From Cyanobacterium aponinum PCC 10605 (GTDB lineage Bacteria > Cyanobacteriota > Cyanobacteriia > Cyanobacteriales > Cyanobacteriaceae), in assembly GCF_000317675.1 (NCBI RefSeq), contig NC_019776.1, positions 558,001 through 622,000 on the forward strand: a DNA stretch of 64,000 nt. The letters are read 5' to 3'. Both the position numbers and the translations under genes were made by a program. Below the pieces are notes generated by a model. The model was not told the origin of the DNA. It worked only from the letters and a program-made list of their open reading frames with translations, and made no database searches. Positions 26,980 through 38,220 of this stretch are shown here, piece by piece. Each line of letters opens with the position of its first letter. Position 1 is the first letter of the stretch.

Positions 26980-27309
26980 TCAATTAATTGGTTCTCTTTT
27001 CTCTTCAATAAATCTTTTTACCCCTAATGCAAATAAGCCAACTGCTACCATTAAAAACAAAAAAGTCGCCATGGTAGTTACTCCCATGATTAATGTTCTT
27101 ACCGTACTAGCAATATTTGCCGCTAAGGGATTATTAAATTTAATCGGCATATTAACATAGGTCAATATTACGGATTTTGTTAACAAGTAAGCCGCCACTG
27201 CTAAACCCCCAGAAATAGCACTTCCTGTCATGCAACGTAAGGGGGTTATTTTTTCCTGTTCTGCTTCTGGGCTAGGGATGATTGGTTCTTTTTTTTCTTT
27301 GTCTGTCAT
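26980..27309 (-). CDS. DUF3082 family membrane protein
   Basis: 109 residues with a charged N-terminus and two membrane helices (about 32-55 and 75-100). The sequence TPLRCMTGSAISGGLAVAAYLL and the later TIMG-like TLIMGVTTMATFLF segment fit DUF3082, a small family conserved in cyanobacteria and plastid lineages. Function unknown; a thylakoid or plasma membrane location is expected. Monocistronic, with a modular repeat element 40 bp upstream of its start. Confidence 0.8.
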   Translation of the reverse strand: MTDKEKKEPIIPSPEAEQEKITPLRCMTGSAISGGLAVAAYLLTKSVILTYVNMPIKFNNPLAANIASTVRTLIMGVTTMATFLFLMVAVGLFALGVKRFIEEKREPIN

Positions 27310-27348
27310 AAACTCTAATTAATCACAATCTTTAAGGGGATTCTAACA

Positions 27349-27562
27349 AAACCTCAGTTCGGTTTAAGAATATCCGATAAGGTTAGGTGTCAGGTGTCAG
27401 GTTGCAGGTGGTAGGGGTTTTTAGCAAGGGGCTTAAGCCCCTTGTTTAAGTCAGTTCAGATTAAGGCAATTTTATCGTTATTTCTAAGTTATTTCTAAGA
27501 AGCTATAAGGTTTTCTGACTAGGAGAAAATAATGCTTTCAGCTTATCCAAAACTCAGGTTAA
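27349..27562 (+). repeat. Modular element, compact copy (TIR family, R3 end)
   Basis: About 214 bp: AACCTCAGTTCGG, TTTAAGAATATCCGATAAGG, two GTGTCAG heptamers, a perfect 20-bp palindrome CAAGGGGCTTAAGCCCCTTG (27425-27444), then the conserved block 27448-27560 ending ATCCAAAACTCAGGTT. The block has a short internal duplication (AAGTTATTTCT). This is the clearest short member, with both ends visible. Confidence 0.85.
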
Positions 27563-27659
27563 CAAAGATTTAAAAAATCAATGAAGCAAGGGGTAGGGCA
27601 ATTAATAATTAATGAACTTCTCCCCAATACTTCAAGGCTTAAATCATTAACCGTATGAC

Positions 27660-28733
27660 TTACTCTGTTACTTCCAAACCGAAAACACGATTGATAGATT
27701 TTTCTACTTTATAACCAGAATCAATAGTTTCTAAGGGATCTTTTCTGAGACGATGACGTAAACATAGGGGCATTACCCGACGAATATCATCGACAGTTAC
27801 TTCAGTACGAGATTCAAAGGCTGCGATCGCTTTTGCGGCACGATTAGTTACAATATCTCCTCTAAGACCGTCAACGTCTAATTCTGAACAAATTTCAGAA
27901 ATTTTGACTCTAATATCATAATCAATAGTTACTTGAGGTAAGAGATTTTGAGCATCTACTAATTTTCTTTGTAGCTCTTCCTGTTTTTCTTTGTATTTTG
28001 CCATAAATTCTTGGGGATTGCGATCGAATTCTGCTCTTTGTTCAACAATTTGCACCCTTAAATCTGGTTCTTTTACCGTACGAATTTCTGCGTGCATTCC
28101 AAAACGATCTAACAACTGAGGGCGTAATTCTCCTTCCTCTGGGTTACCTGAACCAACTAACACAAAACGGGCAGGGTGACGAATAGAGATACCTTCTCTT
28201 TCTACCGTGTTCCAACCACTGGCGGCAGAGTCGAGTAAAACATCTACAAGGTGATCATCTAAAAGGTTAACTTCGTCCACATAAAGAATTCCTCGATTAG
28301 CTTTTGCCAACAACCCCGGTTCAAAGGCTTTTACCCCTTCAGATAACGCTTTTTCAATATCAATAGTTCCACAAACACGATCTTCTGTTGCACCTAAAGG
28401 TAAGTCAACCATTGGTACTTTTTTACGTGCGATCGCAACTTGTTCTCCATTTTGGATTTTTTCCTTTACCTCATCACCCATTAACTCAAAATCTGTGGCA
28501 GAAGAATTGTAGGGGTCATTTTCTGCGACTTCAATTTCAGGTAATAAATCAGCCAATGCACGAATAGTTGTGGATTTTCCAGTGCCTCTATCTCCCATAA
28601 TCATTACCCCACCAATTTTGGGATCAATGACATTAAGTAGCAAGGCAAGTTTCATTTGCTCTTGACCAACAATAGCGGTAAAGGGAAAGACTAAACGACG
28701 ATTTTTTGGAGGTGCTTCTAAAGTTGCTGTCAT
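27660..28733 (-). CDS. chlI: Magnesium chelatase ATPase subunit I
   Basis: 357 residues, an AAA+ ATPase that with ChlD and ChlH inserts Mg2+ into protoporphyrin IX, the first committed step of chlorophyll synthesis. Walker [10 protein letters not shown] (about 47-55), Walker [12 protein letters not shown], sensor [19 protein letters not shown], and the lid [18 protein letters not shown] are present. Length is normal for cyanobacteria. Cysteines matching thioredoxin-regulated sites are visible in VCGTID and ISEICSEL, as in plant CHLI. Monocistronic. Confidence 0.97.
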   Translation of the reverse strand: MTATLEAPPKNRRLVFPFTAIVGQEQMKLALLLNVIDPKIGGVMIMGDRGTGKSTTIRALADLLPEIEVAENDPYNSSATDFELMGDEVKEKIQNGEQVAIARKKVPMVDLPLGATEDRVCGTIDIEKALSEGVKAFEPGLLAKANRGILYVDEVNLLDDHLVDVLLDSAASGWNTVEREGISIRHPARFVLVGSGNPEEGELRPQLLDRFGMHAEIRTVKEPDLRVQIVEQRAEFDRNPQEFMAKYKEKQEELQRKLVDAQNLLPQVTIDYDIRVKISEICSELDVDGLRGDIVTNRAAKAIAAFESRTEVTVDDIRRVMPLCLRHRLRKDPLETIDSGYKVEKSINRVFGLEVTE

Positions 28734-28904
28734 AATATTAAAAAATAAAATTTTCTAAAAGTTTGATATAAAATTGCAATTACGTGAGAATTGTCCTTAA
28801 TTTTGCAGACTAATTTTCACTGACTACGATAATTTTAGATCTCTATCTTAGCGAAAATGCAAACTCTTCTATCATAGACTTCTTATAGGTTTCACACAAG
28901 GGCT

Positions 28905-28935
28905 AAATCAATAACTTTTAGCCTTTACTTTAAAA
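28905..28935 (+). repeat. Fragment of the second dispersed repeat
   Basis: AACTTTTAGCCTTTACTTT is identical over 19 bases to part of the repeat at 39990-40150. Nothing else in the 28734-29067 gap except the psaB terminator. Confidence 0.5.
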
Positions 28936-29002
28936 TAATTTGAAGATTGGTATTTTTTATCAGGTATAAATTTGCACTTTAAATTAGTAACCCCAAAACA
29001 AA

Positions 29003-29029
29003 AACCCCCCACCAAGTAGGTAGAGGGTT
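29003..29029 (-). terminator. Rho-independent terminator of psaAB
   Basis: On the minus strand AACCCTCTACC pairs over 11 positions (two G-U) with GGTGGGGGGTT around loop TACTT, followed by TTTGTTTT. It lies about 40 bp past the psaB stop. Confidence 0.88.
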
Positions 29030-29067
29030 GAATTGTTAATTACTTAACTGATAGATAAAACCGATTA

Positions 29068-31284
29068 TCAACCGAATTTACCAGCAGTAGAAGCAATCAA
29101 GAACGCCGCATAAGTCAGGATATAGCCAACAGTAAAGTGAGCTAAACCAACCAAACGAGCTTGAACGATGGATAAAGCAACGGGCTTATCTTTCCAACGA
29201 ACTAAGTTAGCTAAAGGAGTGCGCTCATGAGCCCAAACGATGGTTTCGATTAATTCTTGCCAGTAACCACGCCAAGAGATTAAGAACATAAAACCAGTTG
29301 CCCAAACGAGGTGTCCGAATAAGAACATCCACGCCCAAACAGAGAGGTTGTTTACACCGTAAGGGTTATAACCGTTGATTAACTGAGCAGAGTTTGCCCA
29401 TAAATAATCTCTGAACCAACCCATTAAGTAGGTAGAGTTTTCGTTGAACTGAGCAACATTACCTGTCCAGATACCGAGGTGTTTCCAATGCCAGTAGAAG
29501 GTTAACCAACCTAAAGTGTTGAGCATCCAGAACATAGCGAGGTAGAAAGCATCCCAAGCAGAGATGTCACAAGTACCGCCACGACCGGGTCCATCACAAG
29601 GGAAGGAGAAACCGAAGTCTTTTTTGTCGGGCATTAATTTAGAACCACGAGCATCTAAAGCACCTTTAACAAGAATTAAGGTGGTGGTGTGTAAACCGAG
29701 GGCGATCGCATGGTGTACTAAGAAATCTCCAGGTCCAATATTGAGGAACAAGGAATTAGTACCACTATTAATAGCATCTAACCAACCAGGTAACCACACA
29801 GCACTAGCGGTGGAAGCAACACTATCAGGATTAGATAGTAAAGCATCAAAACCGTAGAGAGCTTTACCAGAAGCCGCTTGAACGAATTGAGCAAACACAG
29901 GCTCGATTAAGATTTGTTTCTCAGGAGTACCGAAAGCAACCACAACATCATTGTGAACATAAAGTCCTAAAGTGTGGAAACCTAAGAATAAGGATACCCA
30001 GCTTAAGTGAGAAATAATCGCCTCTTTGTGTTCGAGCATACGAGCTAAAACGTTATCTTTGTTCGCTTCAGGATCGTAGTCACGGACAAAGAAAATAGCA
30101 CCGTGAGCAAAAGCACCTACCATTAAGAAACCAGCGATGTACTGGTGATGGGTGTAAAGTGCCGCTTGGGTGGTGTAATCCTTCGCAATGAAAGCATAGG
30201 AAGGCAAAGAGTACATATGTTGAGCCACCAAAGAAGTGATAACTCCTAAACTAGCAAGGGCTAAACCTAACTGGAAGTGTAAAGAGTTATTGATGGTGTC
30301 ATAAAGTCCTCTGTGTCCTGCACCTAATGCTCCACCAAAAGGAGTTCCTTGAGGAGGATTGTGAGCGGCTAAGATGTCTTTGATGCTGTGACCGATACCC
30401 CAGTTAGTGCGGTACATATGACCTGCTACAATGAAGATAACGGCGATCGCTAAATGGTGATGAGCGATGTCAGTCAACCAAAGAGACTCAGTTTGAGGAT
30501 GGAAACCACCTAAGAAAGTTAAAATCGCACTTCCCGCACCTTCAGAAGTTCCAAATACATGACTAGCAGTATCAGGATTTTGAGCATAAACGCCCCAATT
30601 ACCAGTGAAGAAAGGAGCTAATCCTGCGGGGTGAGGTTTAACACTTAAGAAGTTATCCCAACCTACGTGTACACCACGAGATTCGGGGATTGCCACGTGT
30701 ACTAAGTGACCAGTCCAAGCTAAAGAACTAACACCGAACAAACCAGCTAAATGGTGGTTTAAGCGAGATTCAGCATTTTTGAACCAAGAAAGGCTAGGAC
30801 GGAACTTAGGTTGTAAGTGCAACCAACCAGCAAACAAGAAGAGAGCGGAAAGAATTAAAAGGAATACCGCACCTTGGTATAAGTCTTGATTGTTGGTCAT
30901 CCCGATGGTGTAGAACCAATGGTAAACACCGGAGTAGGCTACGTTTACAGGACTAGAAGCTCCTGCTTGGGTGAACGCATCAACTGCACCTTGACCGAAA
31001 TGAGGATCCCAAATCGCATGGGCGATGGGACGAACGTTTAAAGGATCTTTGATCCACTGCTCAAAATTGCCCTGCCAAGCAACGTGGAATACAGTACCAG
31101 AAGTCCAAAGAAAGATGATTGCTAAATGACCGAAGTGAGAAGCAAAAATCTTTTGATAAAGATTCTCTTCAGTCATACCGTCATGAGTTTCAAAGTCATG
31201 AGCAGTAGCAATTCCGTACCATATTCTTCGTGTAGTTGGATCTTGGGCTAAATCTTGGCTAAATTTGGGAAATTTAGTTGCCAT
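29068..31284 (-). CDS. psaB: Photosystem I P700 apoprotein A2
   Basis: 738 residues with eleven membrane helices expected. One of the two core subunits of photosystem I, carrying P700 chlorophyll, antenna chlorophylls, a phylloquinone and half of the F_X [4Fe-4S] cluster. The F_X loop [12 protein letters not shown] is visible in the C-terminal third, and the N-terminus [16 protein letters not shown] is typical. It follows psaA by about 283 bp on the same strand and ends at a strong terminator. Codon use is more regular than in the neighbours, as expected for a highly expressed gene. Confidence 0.99.
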   Translation of the reverse strand: MATKFPKFSQDLAQDPTTRRIWYGIATAHDFETHDGMTEENLYQKIFASHFGHLAIIFLWTSGTVFHVAWQGNFEQWIKDPLNVRPIAHAIWDPHFGQGAVDAFTQAGASSPVNVAYSGVYHWFYTIGMTNNQDLYQGAVFLLILSALFLFAGWLHLQPKFRPSLSWFKNAESRLNHHLAGLFGVSSLAWTGHLVHVAIPESRGVHVGWDNFLSVKPHPAGLAPFFTGNWGVYAQNPDTASHVFGTSEGAGSAILTFLGGFHPQTESLWLTDIAHHHLAIAVIFIVAGHMYRTNWGIGHSIKDILAAHNPPQGTPFGGALGAGHRGLYDTINNSLHFQLGLALASLGVITSLVAQHMYSLPSYAFIAKDYTTQAALYTHHQYIAGFLMVGAFAHGAIFFVRDYDPEANKDNVLARMLEHKEAIISHLSWVSLFLGFHTLGLYVHNDVVVAFGTPEKQILIEPVFAQFVQAASGKALYGFDALLSNPDSVASTASAVWLPGWLDAINSGTNSLFLNIGPGDFLVHHAIALGLHTTTLILVKGALDARGSKLMPDKKDFGFSFPCDGPGRGGTCDISAWDAFYLAMFWMLNTLGWLTFYWHWKHLGIWTGNVAQFNENSTYLMGWFRDYLWANSAQLINGYNPYGVNNLSVWAWMFLFGHLVWATGFMFLISWRGYWQELIETIVWAHERTPLANLVRWKDKPVALSIVQARLVGLAHFTVGYILTYAAFLIASTAGKFG

Positions 31285-31567
31285 AGCTTTTTTTAGGAAT
31301 TCTCCTGTTACACAATCAGAGTCAACGTTTAAAATACGCTGGTCAATTTTGGATTTTATCTTGCCTAGCCCTCGGAATTAAATTTCTTTAAAAGAAACTA
31401 GGCAAGGAATTAAATTGATTTTTAAATGTTAGTTAATAGTGAAGAATCTAAGATAAATATAGACTTTCAACTATTAACAATTATTGTTAGTTAAAACGGC
31501 TTTATCTGTTATTTTATAACTTATTTTGCCGTAGATTTTCCCACTAAATTAGTGAAAGTTTACATTC

Positions 31568-33820
31568 TTAACCTACGGATAAAATCCGACAGAGGAAGAA
31601 TGCCCAAGTAGTCACAATTCCTCCTAGGAGATAGTGAGCTACACCTACCGCACGACCTTGAACGATACTCAAAGCGCGAGGTTGAATAGCGGGAGCTAAC
31701 TTGAGTTTATTATGAGCCCAAACAATGGATTCGATTAATTCTTGCCAGTAGCCACGTCCACTAAATAAGAACATTAAGCTAAAAGCGAAGACAAAGTGAC
31801 CTGCTAAGAACATAATGCCATAAGCAGATAAAGCAGAGCCGTAAGAATTAATTACGTTAGCGGCTTGTGCCCAGAGGAAGTCTCTTAACCAACCGTTGAT
31901 AGTAATTGCACTTTGGGCAAAGTTACCACCAGTAATGTGAGAGACGCTACCATCAGGTAATACAGTACCCCACACATCAGATTGCATTTTCCAACTGAAG
32001 TGGAAGATAACAATAGATAAGGAGTTGTACATCCAGAATAAACCTAAGAAGACATGATCCCATCCAGATACTTGACAAGTACCGCCACGACCAGGACCAT
32101 CACAAGGGAAGCGGAAACCTAACTCAGCTTTATCAGGGATTAAGCGAGAGCTACGGGAGTACAACACACCTTTGAGAAGGATTAAAACGGTAACGTGAAT
32201 GGTAAACGCATGGATATGGTGAACCATGAAATCAGCAGTACCTAAAGTAATAGGCATCATCGCAACTTTGCCACCGACTGCAACAACGTCTCCACCGAAT
32301 ACAGGGCTAACACCAGCACTAGCGAAAGGAGCAGTTGCACCAGCCGCGGCGGCGTGAAGTCCTTGAATCCATTGAGCGAAAACAGGCTGTAATTGGATAG
32401 CGCTATCAGAGAACATATCTTGAGGACGACCTAAAGCTCTCATGGTGTCATTGTGAATATACAACCCGAAGCTGTGGAAGCCTAACCAGATACATACCCA
32501 GTTGAGGTGAGAAATAATAGCGTCACGGTGACGAAGTACTCTGTCTAAGAGGTTATTAACATTTTTAGCAGGATCGTAGTCACGAACCATGAAGATAGAA
32601 GCATGAGCTCCAGCACCTACAATCAAGAATCCACCGATCCACATATGGTGAGTGAAGATAGATAATTGAGTACCGTAGTCGGTAGCAAGGTAAGGATAAG
32701 GAGGCATTGCGTACATATGTTGAGCAACAATAATGGTCAAAGAACCTAACAAAGCGAGGTTAATTGCCAATTGTGCATGCCATGATGTGGTTAAGATTTC
32801 ATAGAGTCCTTTGTGACCTTCACCAGTGAAGGGTCCTTTATGACCTTCTAAGATTTCCTTCATGCTGTGACCGATACCCCAGTTGGTGCGGTACATATGA
32901 CCTGCGATGATGAACAATACTGCGATCGCCAAGTGATGGTGAGCGGTATCAGAGAGCCATAAACCACCAGTAACAGGGTTCAAACCACCTTTGAAGGTTA
33001 AGAAATCAGAGTAAACACCCCAATTCAAAGTAAAGAATGGTGTTAAACCTTGCGCGAAGCTGGGATATAACTCAGCCATTTTCGCAGGATCGAGGATGAA
33101 CTCATGGGGTAAAGGAATCTCATTAGGAGCAACACCTGCATCTAATAACTTGTTAATAGGTAAAGATACATGGATTTGGTGACCTGCCCATCCTAAAGAG
33201 CCTAAACCGAGTAAACCTGCTAAATGGTGGTTCATCATGGATTCCACATTTTGGAACCATTCCAACTTGGGAGCGGCTTTATGGTAATGGAACCAACCAG
33301 CAAAGAGCATTAAACCAGCCATAACTAAACCACCGATGGCGGTGCAGTATAACTGATACTCGTTGGTGATACCAGATGCTCTCCATAATTGGAAGAAACC
33401 AGAGGTAATTTGAATACCGTGGAAGCCACCGCCTACGTCGGCATTGAGAATGTCTTGACCCACAACAGGCCAGACAACTTGTGCGCTGGGTTTAATATTT
33501 AAGGGGTCTGCTAACCAAGCGGAGTAGTTAGAAAACTTAGCTCCGTGGAAGTACATCCCACTTAACCAGACGAATACTACTGCTAAATGACCAAAGTGAG
33601 CACTGAAGATTTTACGAGAAATATCTTCTAAGTCACTGGTTTGACTATCAAAATCGTGTGCATCGGCGTGAAGATTCCAAATCCAAGTGGTGGTTTTGGG
33701 ACCTCTAGCTAAAGTACGATCAAAGTGTCCGGGTTTACCCCACTTCTCGAAAGAGGTAGGTACTGGATCTTTATCTACGATTACTTTAGCTTTCGCCTCT
33801 TTTTGAGGGCTTACTGTCAT
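31568..33820 (-). CDS. psaA: Photosystem I P700 apoprotein A1
   Basis: About 750 residues, partner of PsaB in the P700 core, with the same F_X loop [13 protein letters not shown] take ATG 33820 ([10 protein letters not shown]) as the start: AGAGAGGA lies 7 bp upstream, and this is the N-terminus expected from other cyanobacteria. An in-frame TTG at 33841 would overlap that ribosome site. psaA and psaB form the usual pair, with psaA first. The 283 bp between them shows no terminator I can see, so co-transcription is likely. The 447-bp region upstream must contain the light-regulated promoter, but I could not fix its -10. Confidence 0.99.
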   Translation of the reverse strand: MTVSPQKEAKAKVIVDKDPVPTSFEKWGKPGHFDRTLARGPKTTTWIWNLHADAHDFDSQTSDLEDISRKIFSAHFGHLAVVFVWLSGMYFHGAKFSNYSAWLADPLNIKPSAQVVWPVVGQDILNADVGGGFHGIQITSGFFQLWRASGITNEYQLYCTAIGGLVMAGLMLFAGWFHYHKAAPKLEWFQNVESMMNHHLAGLLGLGSLGWAGHQIHVSLPINKLLDAGVAPNEIPLPHEFILDPAKMAELYPSFAQGLTPFFTLNWGVYSDFLTFKGGLNPVTGGLWLSDTAHHHLAIAVLFIIAGHMYRTNWGIGHSMKEILEGHKGPFTGEGHKGLYEILTTSWHAQLAINLALLGSLTIIVAQHMYAMPPYPYLATDYGTQLSIFTHHMWIGGFLIVGAGAHASIFMVRDYDPAKNVNNLLDRVLRHRDAIISHLNWVCIWLGFHSFGLYIHNDTMRALGRPQDMFSDSAIQLQPVFAQWIQGLHAAAAGATAPFASAGVSPVFGGDVVAVGGKVAMMPITLGTADFMVHHIHAFTIHVTVLILLKGVLYSRSSRLIPDKAELGFRFPCDGPGRGGTCQVSGWDHVFLGLFWMYNSLSIVIFHFSWKMQSDVWGTVLPDGSVSHITGGNFAQSAITINGWLRDFLWAQAANVINSYGSALSAYGIMFLAGHFVFAFSLMFLFSGRGYWQELIESIVWAHNKLKLAPAIQPRALSIVQGRAVGVAHYLLGGIVTTWAFFLCRILSVG

Positions 33821-34267
33821 GAGGGATTCCTCTCTCGACAAATACTTAAACTACTACATTACTGAAGATGATAAGGGCTATTTGTCACCATTGTGGTTCT
33901 TGCTTAACAATATTTAAAATTTGTTTAACATTCCCTCAGATAAGGCTTTGGTTTTTAATCCTTTCTCATTTAAGTCAAGATTTTGTTACTTTTCTTTATA
34001 AAATCTATCAATGTTTTAGTTATGCTCTTTTAAGGGGATAAAAAGTTAAAGAACGGATGTTAATCTTTAATATTCATGGGCGTTTCTATCTTTTTTCTTA
34101 ACTTTTGATTAGTTGATGTAGATAATAAAATTTAGCAGTTTTACTATAGATAAAAACAAATATGAATAATAAATTTTTTCTCTAACATTTCATCATTGAC
34201 AATTAAGTCTTTACAATCGACAATAAACAATATTTTTTTAGGATAATAACTTTTTTTTGAGTACATT

Positions 34268-35158
34268 ATGTTTGTTCCTCCCCCATTGCACAAAGGCGAT
34301 ACTTTAATTGCGATCGCACCTAGTGGTACATTAAGAGAAAGAGAAAAGGAAAGATTTGAAGAAGGATTAAAAATTTGGCAAGAAAGAGGTTATGAAATTG
34401 TTTTAGAGGAAAATTATGAAGCAAGGGAAGGATATTTGGCTGGAAATGATGCTATTCGTCGTCAAGCCTTAGAAGTAGCATGGACAAACCCTGAATATAA
34501 AGGAATAATCTGCGTCAGAGGAGGTTATGGAGGGGCAAGATTATTGGAAAATTGGCAGTGGGCAAAAATTAATCCTCCGAAATGGTTCATCGGTTTTTCC
34601 GATGTCACAAGCCTGTTATGGAGTCTTTATAATGAGAACATTATCAGTCTTCATGGTCCAGTTTTAACAACTATTGCTCAGGAGTCTCAATGGTCAATAG
34701 AGCGTTTATTTAATTATATTGAAGGGGAAAAATTGCCGGAGTTACAAGGGAAAGGATGGGGAGGCAAAAAAGCTACAGGAAGGCTGTTACCAGCGAATTT
34801 AACTGTAGCAACCCACTTACTATGTACCCCTGTATGTCCCAAATTTAATGACGTAATTTTAGCCTTAGAGGACGTGCAGGAAGCTCCCTATAAAATTGAT
34901 CGCATGATTACCCAGTGGCGTTTAATGGGCATTTTGGACAAAGTTAAGGGAGTTATTTTAGGTCGTTTCAGTGGTTGTGATGCTCCTGAAAGTATTCCCA
35001 GTTGGACTGTAGAACAAGTATGGTGCGATCGCCTTCAGGGCTTGGAGATACCGATTATTAGCAACTTACCTTTTGGACATGATGGGGATAATGCCTGTTT
35101 ACCAGTGGGGGGGAAAGTAGAAATAGATGGAGAAACAGGGATTTTAAGTTTTCTCTAA
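34268..35158 (+). CDS. LD-carboxypeptidase (peptidase S66, MccF-like family)
   Basis: 296 residues. The nucleophile serine lies in the elbow WFIGFSDVTSLLW (about residues 113-125), RGGYGGARLL precedes it, and Glu/His of the triad fit ILALEDVQEAPYKIDR and NLPFGHDGDNACLPVG. Role in the family: trims the terminal D-Ala from tetrapeptides during murein recycling, or cleaves acylated adenylates (MccF). No signal peptide, so cytoplasmic. It is divergent from psaA, with 447 bp between the starts. Confidence 0.9.
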   Translation: MFVPPPLHKGDTLIAIAPSGTLREREKERFEEGLKIWQERGYEIVLEENYEAREGYLAGNDAIRRQALEVAWTNPEYKGIICVRGGYGGARLLENWQWAKINPPKWFIGFSDVTSLLWSLYNENIISLHGPVLTTIAQESQWSIERLFNYIEGEKLPELQGKGWGGKKATGRLLPANLTVATHLLCTPVCPKFNDVILALEDVQEAPYKIDRMITQWRLMGILDKVKGVILGRFSGCDAPESIPSWTVEQVWCDRLQGLEIPIISNLPFGHDGDNACLPVGGKVEIDGETGILSFL

Positions 35159-35225
35159 TTTCCTAATTTCATAGACTTTTAGGAAGATAAACTGGAAAAG
35201 ATAAACAAAGGGTAACGATGTACAG

Positions 35226-35386
35226 AGCAAAGTTAAAAGGGCAAAGGGCAAGGGGCAAAGGGCAAAGGTAAATAGTTGATGATAATTAAGTTGATGATAA
35301 TTAATAACTTCTAACTCCGAACTCATTCCCCTAATATCTGAAACCTGAAACCTATCCTTATCCGATATTCTTAAACCGACTTGAGA
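35226..35386 (-). repeat. Modular element, inverted, next to argC stop
   Basis: GGCAAAG/GGCAAGG heptamers, GTTGATGATAATTAA units, CTTCTAACTCCGAACTC, then AACCTGA heptamers and TCCGATATTCTTAAACCGAC with a TTGAG tip. On the minus strand this tip begins a few bases after the argC stop codon (35391-35393). The opposite end is not recognisable. Confidence 0.65.
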
Positions 35387-35390
35387 TTAT

Positions 35391-36449
35391 TTAGGGATAA
35401 AAACCAAGAGTGGGCAAACCGAGATTTTCTTCCCATCCCATCATAATATTTAAACATTGTACGGCTTGTCCTGCTTGTCCTTTAATTAAGTTATCAATTG
35501 CTGACATAACAATGACTCTACCTGTACGAGGATCGACTTCAATACCTATATATCCAACGTTTGTACTGCAAGCCCATTTTGTTTGCGGGTAAATTCCTTT
35601 ATCTAAAACTTCTACAAAAATAGAGTTACGGTAGAAGGCTTTATAAACAGTAATTATGTCATCGGTTACTAATCCAGGGTCAGTTAATGTGCCATAAACT
35701 GTGGCAAGAATTCCCCTCGGCATGGGGATGAGATGGGGCGTAAATTGAATTTTTACATCTCTACGAGCTAAATCTGAGCAAATTTGTTCAATTTCTGGGG
35801 TATGACGATGTTTTGCTACTCCATAAGCTCCCAATGAACCATCTGCTTCTGCTAAAAGCAAATTTATTTTTCCTTGTCTTCCTCCTCCTGATGTTCCAGA
35901 TTTTGCGTCGATAATAATTGTTTCTGGTAAAACTAAACCTTGTTTTAATAAGGGGGCTAAAGCTAACAAACTAGCAGTTGGGTAACATCCGGGGCAACCA
36001 ATTAAACTACTGTTTTTGATTTGTTCTCGATATAATTCAGGTAAACCATACACTGCGGTGGATGCTATATCTTTATCTTCTCTTTCGGTTTTATACCATG
36101 CCGTATAGGTGTCTAGGTTTTTGAAACGGTAGTCAGCGGATAAGTCTAATACTTTACAGCCTTTGGCAATTAATTGAGGAGCAAAACCACAGGCTAAACC
36201 GTTAGGAAGTCCTAAAAACACTATTTGACAACGAGATGCGATCGCATCTAGGTTGATAGGCTCTATTTTTGTTTTGACTTTATTATATAGATGAGGGTAT
36301 AAATCGCCATAATCTTTTCCAGCACTACTATCACCCCCTAAATAAACAACCTCAACCTCTGGATGGTCTAATAGTAACCTAACTAATTGTACGCCACCAT
36401 AACCAGACGCACCTACAATCCCCACAGAAACTTTACCTGAATTACTCAT
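35391..36449 (-). CDS. argC: N-acetyl-gamma-glutamyl-phosphate reductase
   Basis: 352 residues. NADPH-dependent reduction of N-acetylglutamyl phosphate, third step of arginine synthesis. NAD(P) loop [17 protein letters not shown], catalytic cysteine in [10 protein letters not shown] (about residues 151-160), and the HRHTPEIEQ block with the acid-base histidine are present. Type 1 ArgC length. Monocistronic; other arg genes are not in the window. Confidence 0.96.
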   Translation of the reverse strand: MSNSGKVSVGIVGASGYGGVQLVRLLLDHPEVEVVYLGGDSSAGKDYGDLYPHLYNKVKTKIEPINLDAIASRCQIVFLGLPNGLACGFAPQLIAKGCKVLDLSADYRFKNLDTYTAWYKTEREDKDIASTAVYGLPELYREQIKNSSLIGCPGCYPTASLLALAPLLKQGLVLPETIIIDAKSGTSGGGRQGKINLLLAEADGSLGAYGVAKHRHTPEIEQICSDLARRDVKIQFTPHLIPMPRGILATVYGTLTDPGLVTDDIITVYKAFYRNSIFVEVLDKGIYPQTKWACSTNVGYIGIEVDPRTGRVIVMSAIDNLIKGQAGQAVQCLNIMMGWEENLGLPTLGFYP

Positions 36450-36671
36450 AATTGCTGAAGACGATAAATTTAATCACACTTTTGCTGAATTTTAATACGA
36501 AACCTACAAATTAGATCGCCTCTTTCGGAAAAAATAGGGTTCGAGGCAATTAGCAATGAGTAATGAGCAATTAATTAAAACCTGAAACTTGCCTAAATAT
36601 AAATCAATAGAATCTTGGTAAAATTGATAAAAATTGATCTATTCTGGTGTGATAGTGAATAAGTTTTGATT

Positions 36672-37124
36672 ATGAATATTAATTCTTCGCTGAAAATTTT
36701 ATTACTCTCGTCTCCCGCTGTGATTGGAACTCTTTTTCTTAATCTAGTCTATGGAGATTCTGTTCAAGCCTTGGACTTATTAAACTCTGAAGGTTCTATT
36801 TCTACATCTAATCCTAGTCCTAGTAACTTAAACTGCGATCGCAGTTTCTGTACAGGAAATCAATATTTAGCGGCTTTTCCCCAAGTTGATCAACAAGAAT
36901 CTGTGAATCAATTCCCTAATGTAGAGCAAAATGAAGAAGGACATCTATTATTGGATGTAACAGAAGAAGAAAGCGATACCGCAGTACAAATGTTTGGCTG
37001 TGACTGTGTTAAGGCAATTAATGCTTTACGACAATTAAGAGGTATTCCTGTAGGAGTAGAAGGAGATCGCATTTTACCCGGTCCCTTGATTCGCCCCTGT
37101 ACCCAAAGATTACCTTCTGCTTAA
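36672..37124 (+). CDS. Secreted or lipid-side cysteine-containing protein, unknown function
   Basis: 150 residues from ATG 36672 (an upstream TTG at 36666 adds two). A signal peptide is likely: KILLLSSPAVIGTLFLNLVYG with a cut after VQA (about residue 35). The mature part has Cys pairs: NCDRSFC, then GCDCVKAINALRQLRG, and one near the end (IRPCTQ). The central stretch is Gln/Asn/Glu rich. I do not recognise the family. The conserved-looking C-terminal block with CDC suggests a metal or disulfide role in the periplasm, which is inference only. Confidence 0.6.
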   Translation: MNINSSLKILLLSSPAVIGTLFLNLVYGDSVQALDLLNSEGSISTSNPSPSNLNCDRSFCTGNQYLAAFPQVDQQESVNQFPNVEQNEEGHLLLDVTEEESDTAVQMFGCDCVKAINALRQLRGIPVGVEGDRILPGPLIRPCTQRLPSA

Positions 37125-37283
37125 TGATTTGGTATATCTTAAATTAAAAATATGATGTTTATCTGGGTATTGTGGTGTTGAGGTGATATATATTGTCAAC
37201 TTTTAGTTGTCAGTGAATAACTTTTTTGATTAATTGTCAACTATTTTTTAGTATTTGCTCAATTCCTAATTTTTAATGATTGA

Positions 37284-37973
37284 ATGACTGTATTTTTTAT
37301 CGGTGCTGGTATTGGTGATGCTGATCATTTGACCGTAAAAGCTCATCGTCTCATTTCTCAAGCGGACGTTATTATCTACGATGCTTTAATTGATAATCAA
37401 ATTCTTCAGCTTGTCCCGGAAAATTGTTTACAAATCCCTGTGGGTAAAAGAGGAGGAAAAGTAAGTACTCCCCAAGAAACAATTAACCAATTATTGGCAC
37501 AATATGCACCCGTATATAAAACTATAATTAGACTCAAGGGAGGTGATCCGGGGATATTTGGGAGAATAAATCCAGAAATTGAAACTTTACAAGCTATTAA
37601 TACGGACTATGAACTTATACCGGGGATTTCTTCTTCTATTGCCGCTCCTTTGTTAGCTAATATATTCCTTACAGAAAAAGAAAATAGTCATGGTTTTATG
37701 GTTGTCACAGGACATGATCCTAATTTATTGAATTGGCAAGTCCTCAGCCAAGTTGACACCCTTGTTATTTTAATGGGTAGTAAAAATTTACCTATTATCG
37801 TCGATAAACTCCAAGAGTACGGGCGATCGCATCTTTTCCCCATTGCGATTATTAAACAAGCAGGAAACAGCCAACAACAAATATGGAAAGGCACACTAGG
37901 GAATATTGTTGAGCAAACAGTTAATATTTCTTTATCTCCCTGCATTATTGTTATTGGTAAAGTGGTTAGATAA
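37284..37973 (+). CDS. cobA: Uroporphyrinogen-III C-methyltransferase (SUMT)
   Basis: 229 residues. SAM-dependent double methylation of uroporphyrinogen III to precorrin-2, leading to siroheme and cobalamin. FIGAGIGDADHLTVKAHRLI at the start and IRLKGGDPGIFGR with the SAM loop are diagnostic; length is slightly short (about 240-260 is usual) and no CysG-like fusion is present. hemD follows on the same strand 247 bp downstream with a repeat in between, so both enzymes use uroporphyrinogen III or its precursor. Confidence 0.94.
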   Translation: MTVFFIGAGIGDADHLTVKAHRLISQADVIIYDALIDNQILQLVPENCLQIPVGKRGGKVSTPQETINQLLAQYAPVYKTIIRLKGGDPGIFGRINPEIETLQAINTDYELIPGISSSIAAPLLANIFLTEKENSHGFMVVTGHDPNLLNWQVLSQVDTLVILMGSKNLPIIVDKLQEYGRSHLFPIAIIKQAGNSQQQIWKGTLGNIVEQTVNISLSPCIIVIGKVVR

Positions 37974-37994
37974 GTAAGGAAGGAGTAATTAGTA

Positions 37995-38165
37995 AATAGA
38001 TTATCAAAGGGCAAACCCCCTTTTATCACCCCTCTCGAGAGGGGAGGGCAAAGGTGAATAGTTGATAATTAAAAATTAAGAATTAAGAATTAAAAACTCT
38101 GAACACTCATTACTTTCTTCTAAAACCTGAAACCTGAAACCTGACACCCGATAACTCCGAACTCC
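37995..38165 (-). repeat. Period-7 array between cobA and hemD
   Basis: The palindromic module CCCCTCTCGAGAGGGG (38011-38050) is followed by GGCAAAG, GTGAATA, GTTGATA, ATTAAAA, ATTAAGA (x2), ATTAAAA, ACTCTGA, ACACTCA, TTACTTT, CTTCTAA, AACCTGA (x3), CACCCGA, all in one 7-bp register. No family end of either type is recognised. Confidence 0.7.
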
Positions 38166-38220
38166 AAACCCTCTCTCCCAACCATCCGTGAAATTAGTAT
38201 ATATATTGTAGAGTCAAATA

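Noticed and set aside
29564-29857. 97-codon plus-strand frame inside psaB.
   Set aside because: Antisense to the F_X-binding region of psaB; open only because of psaB codon bias.
31285-31567. A terminator or separate promoter between psaA and psaB.
   Set aside because: No convincing stem with a T-run and no clear -35/-10 pair was found, so I left the spacer unannotated.
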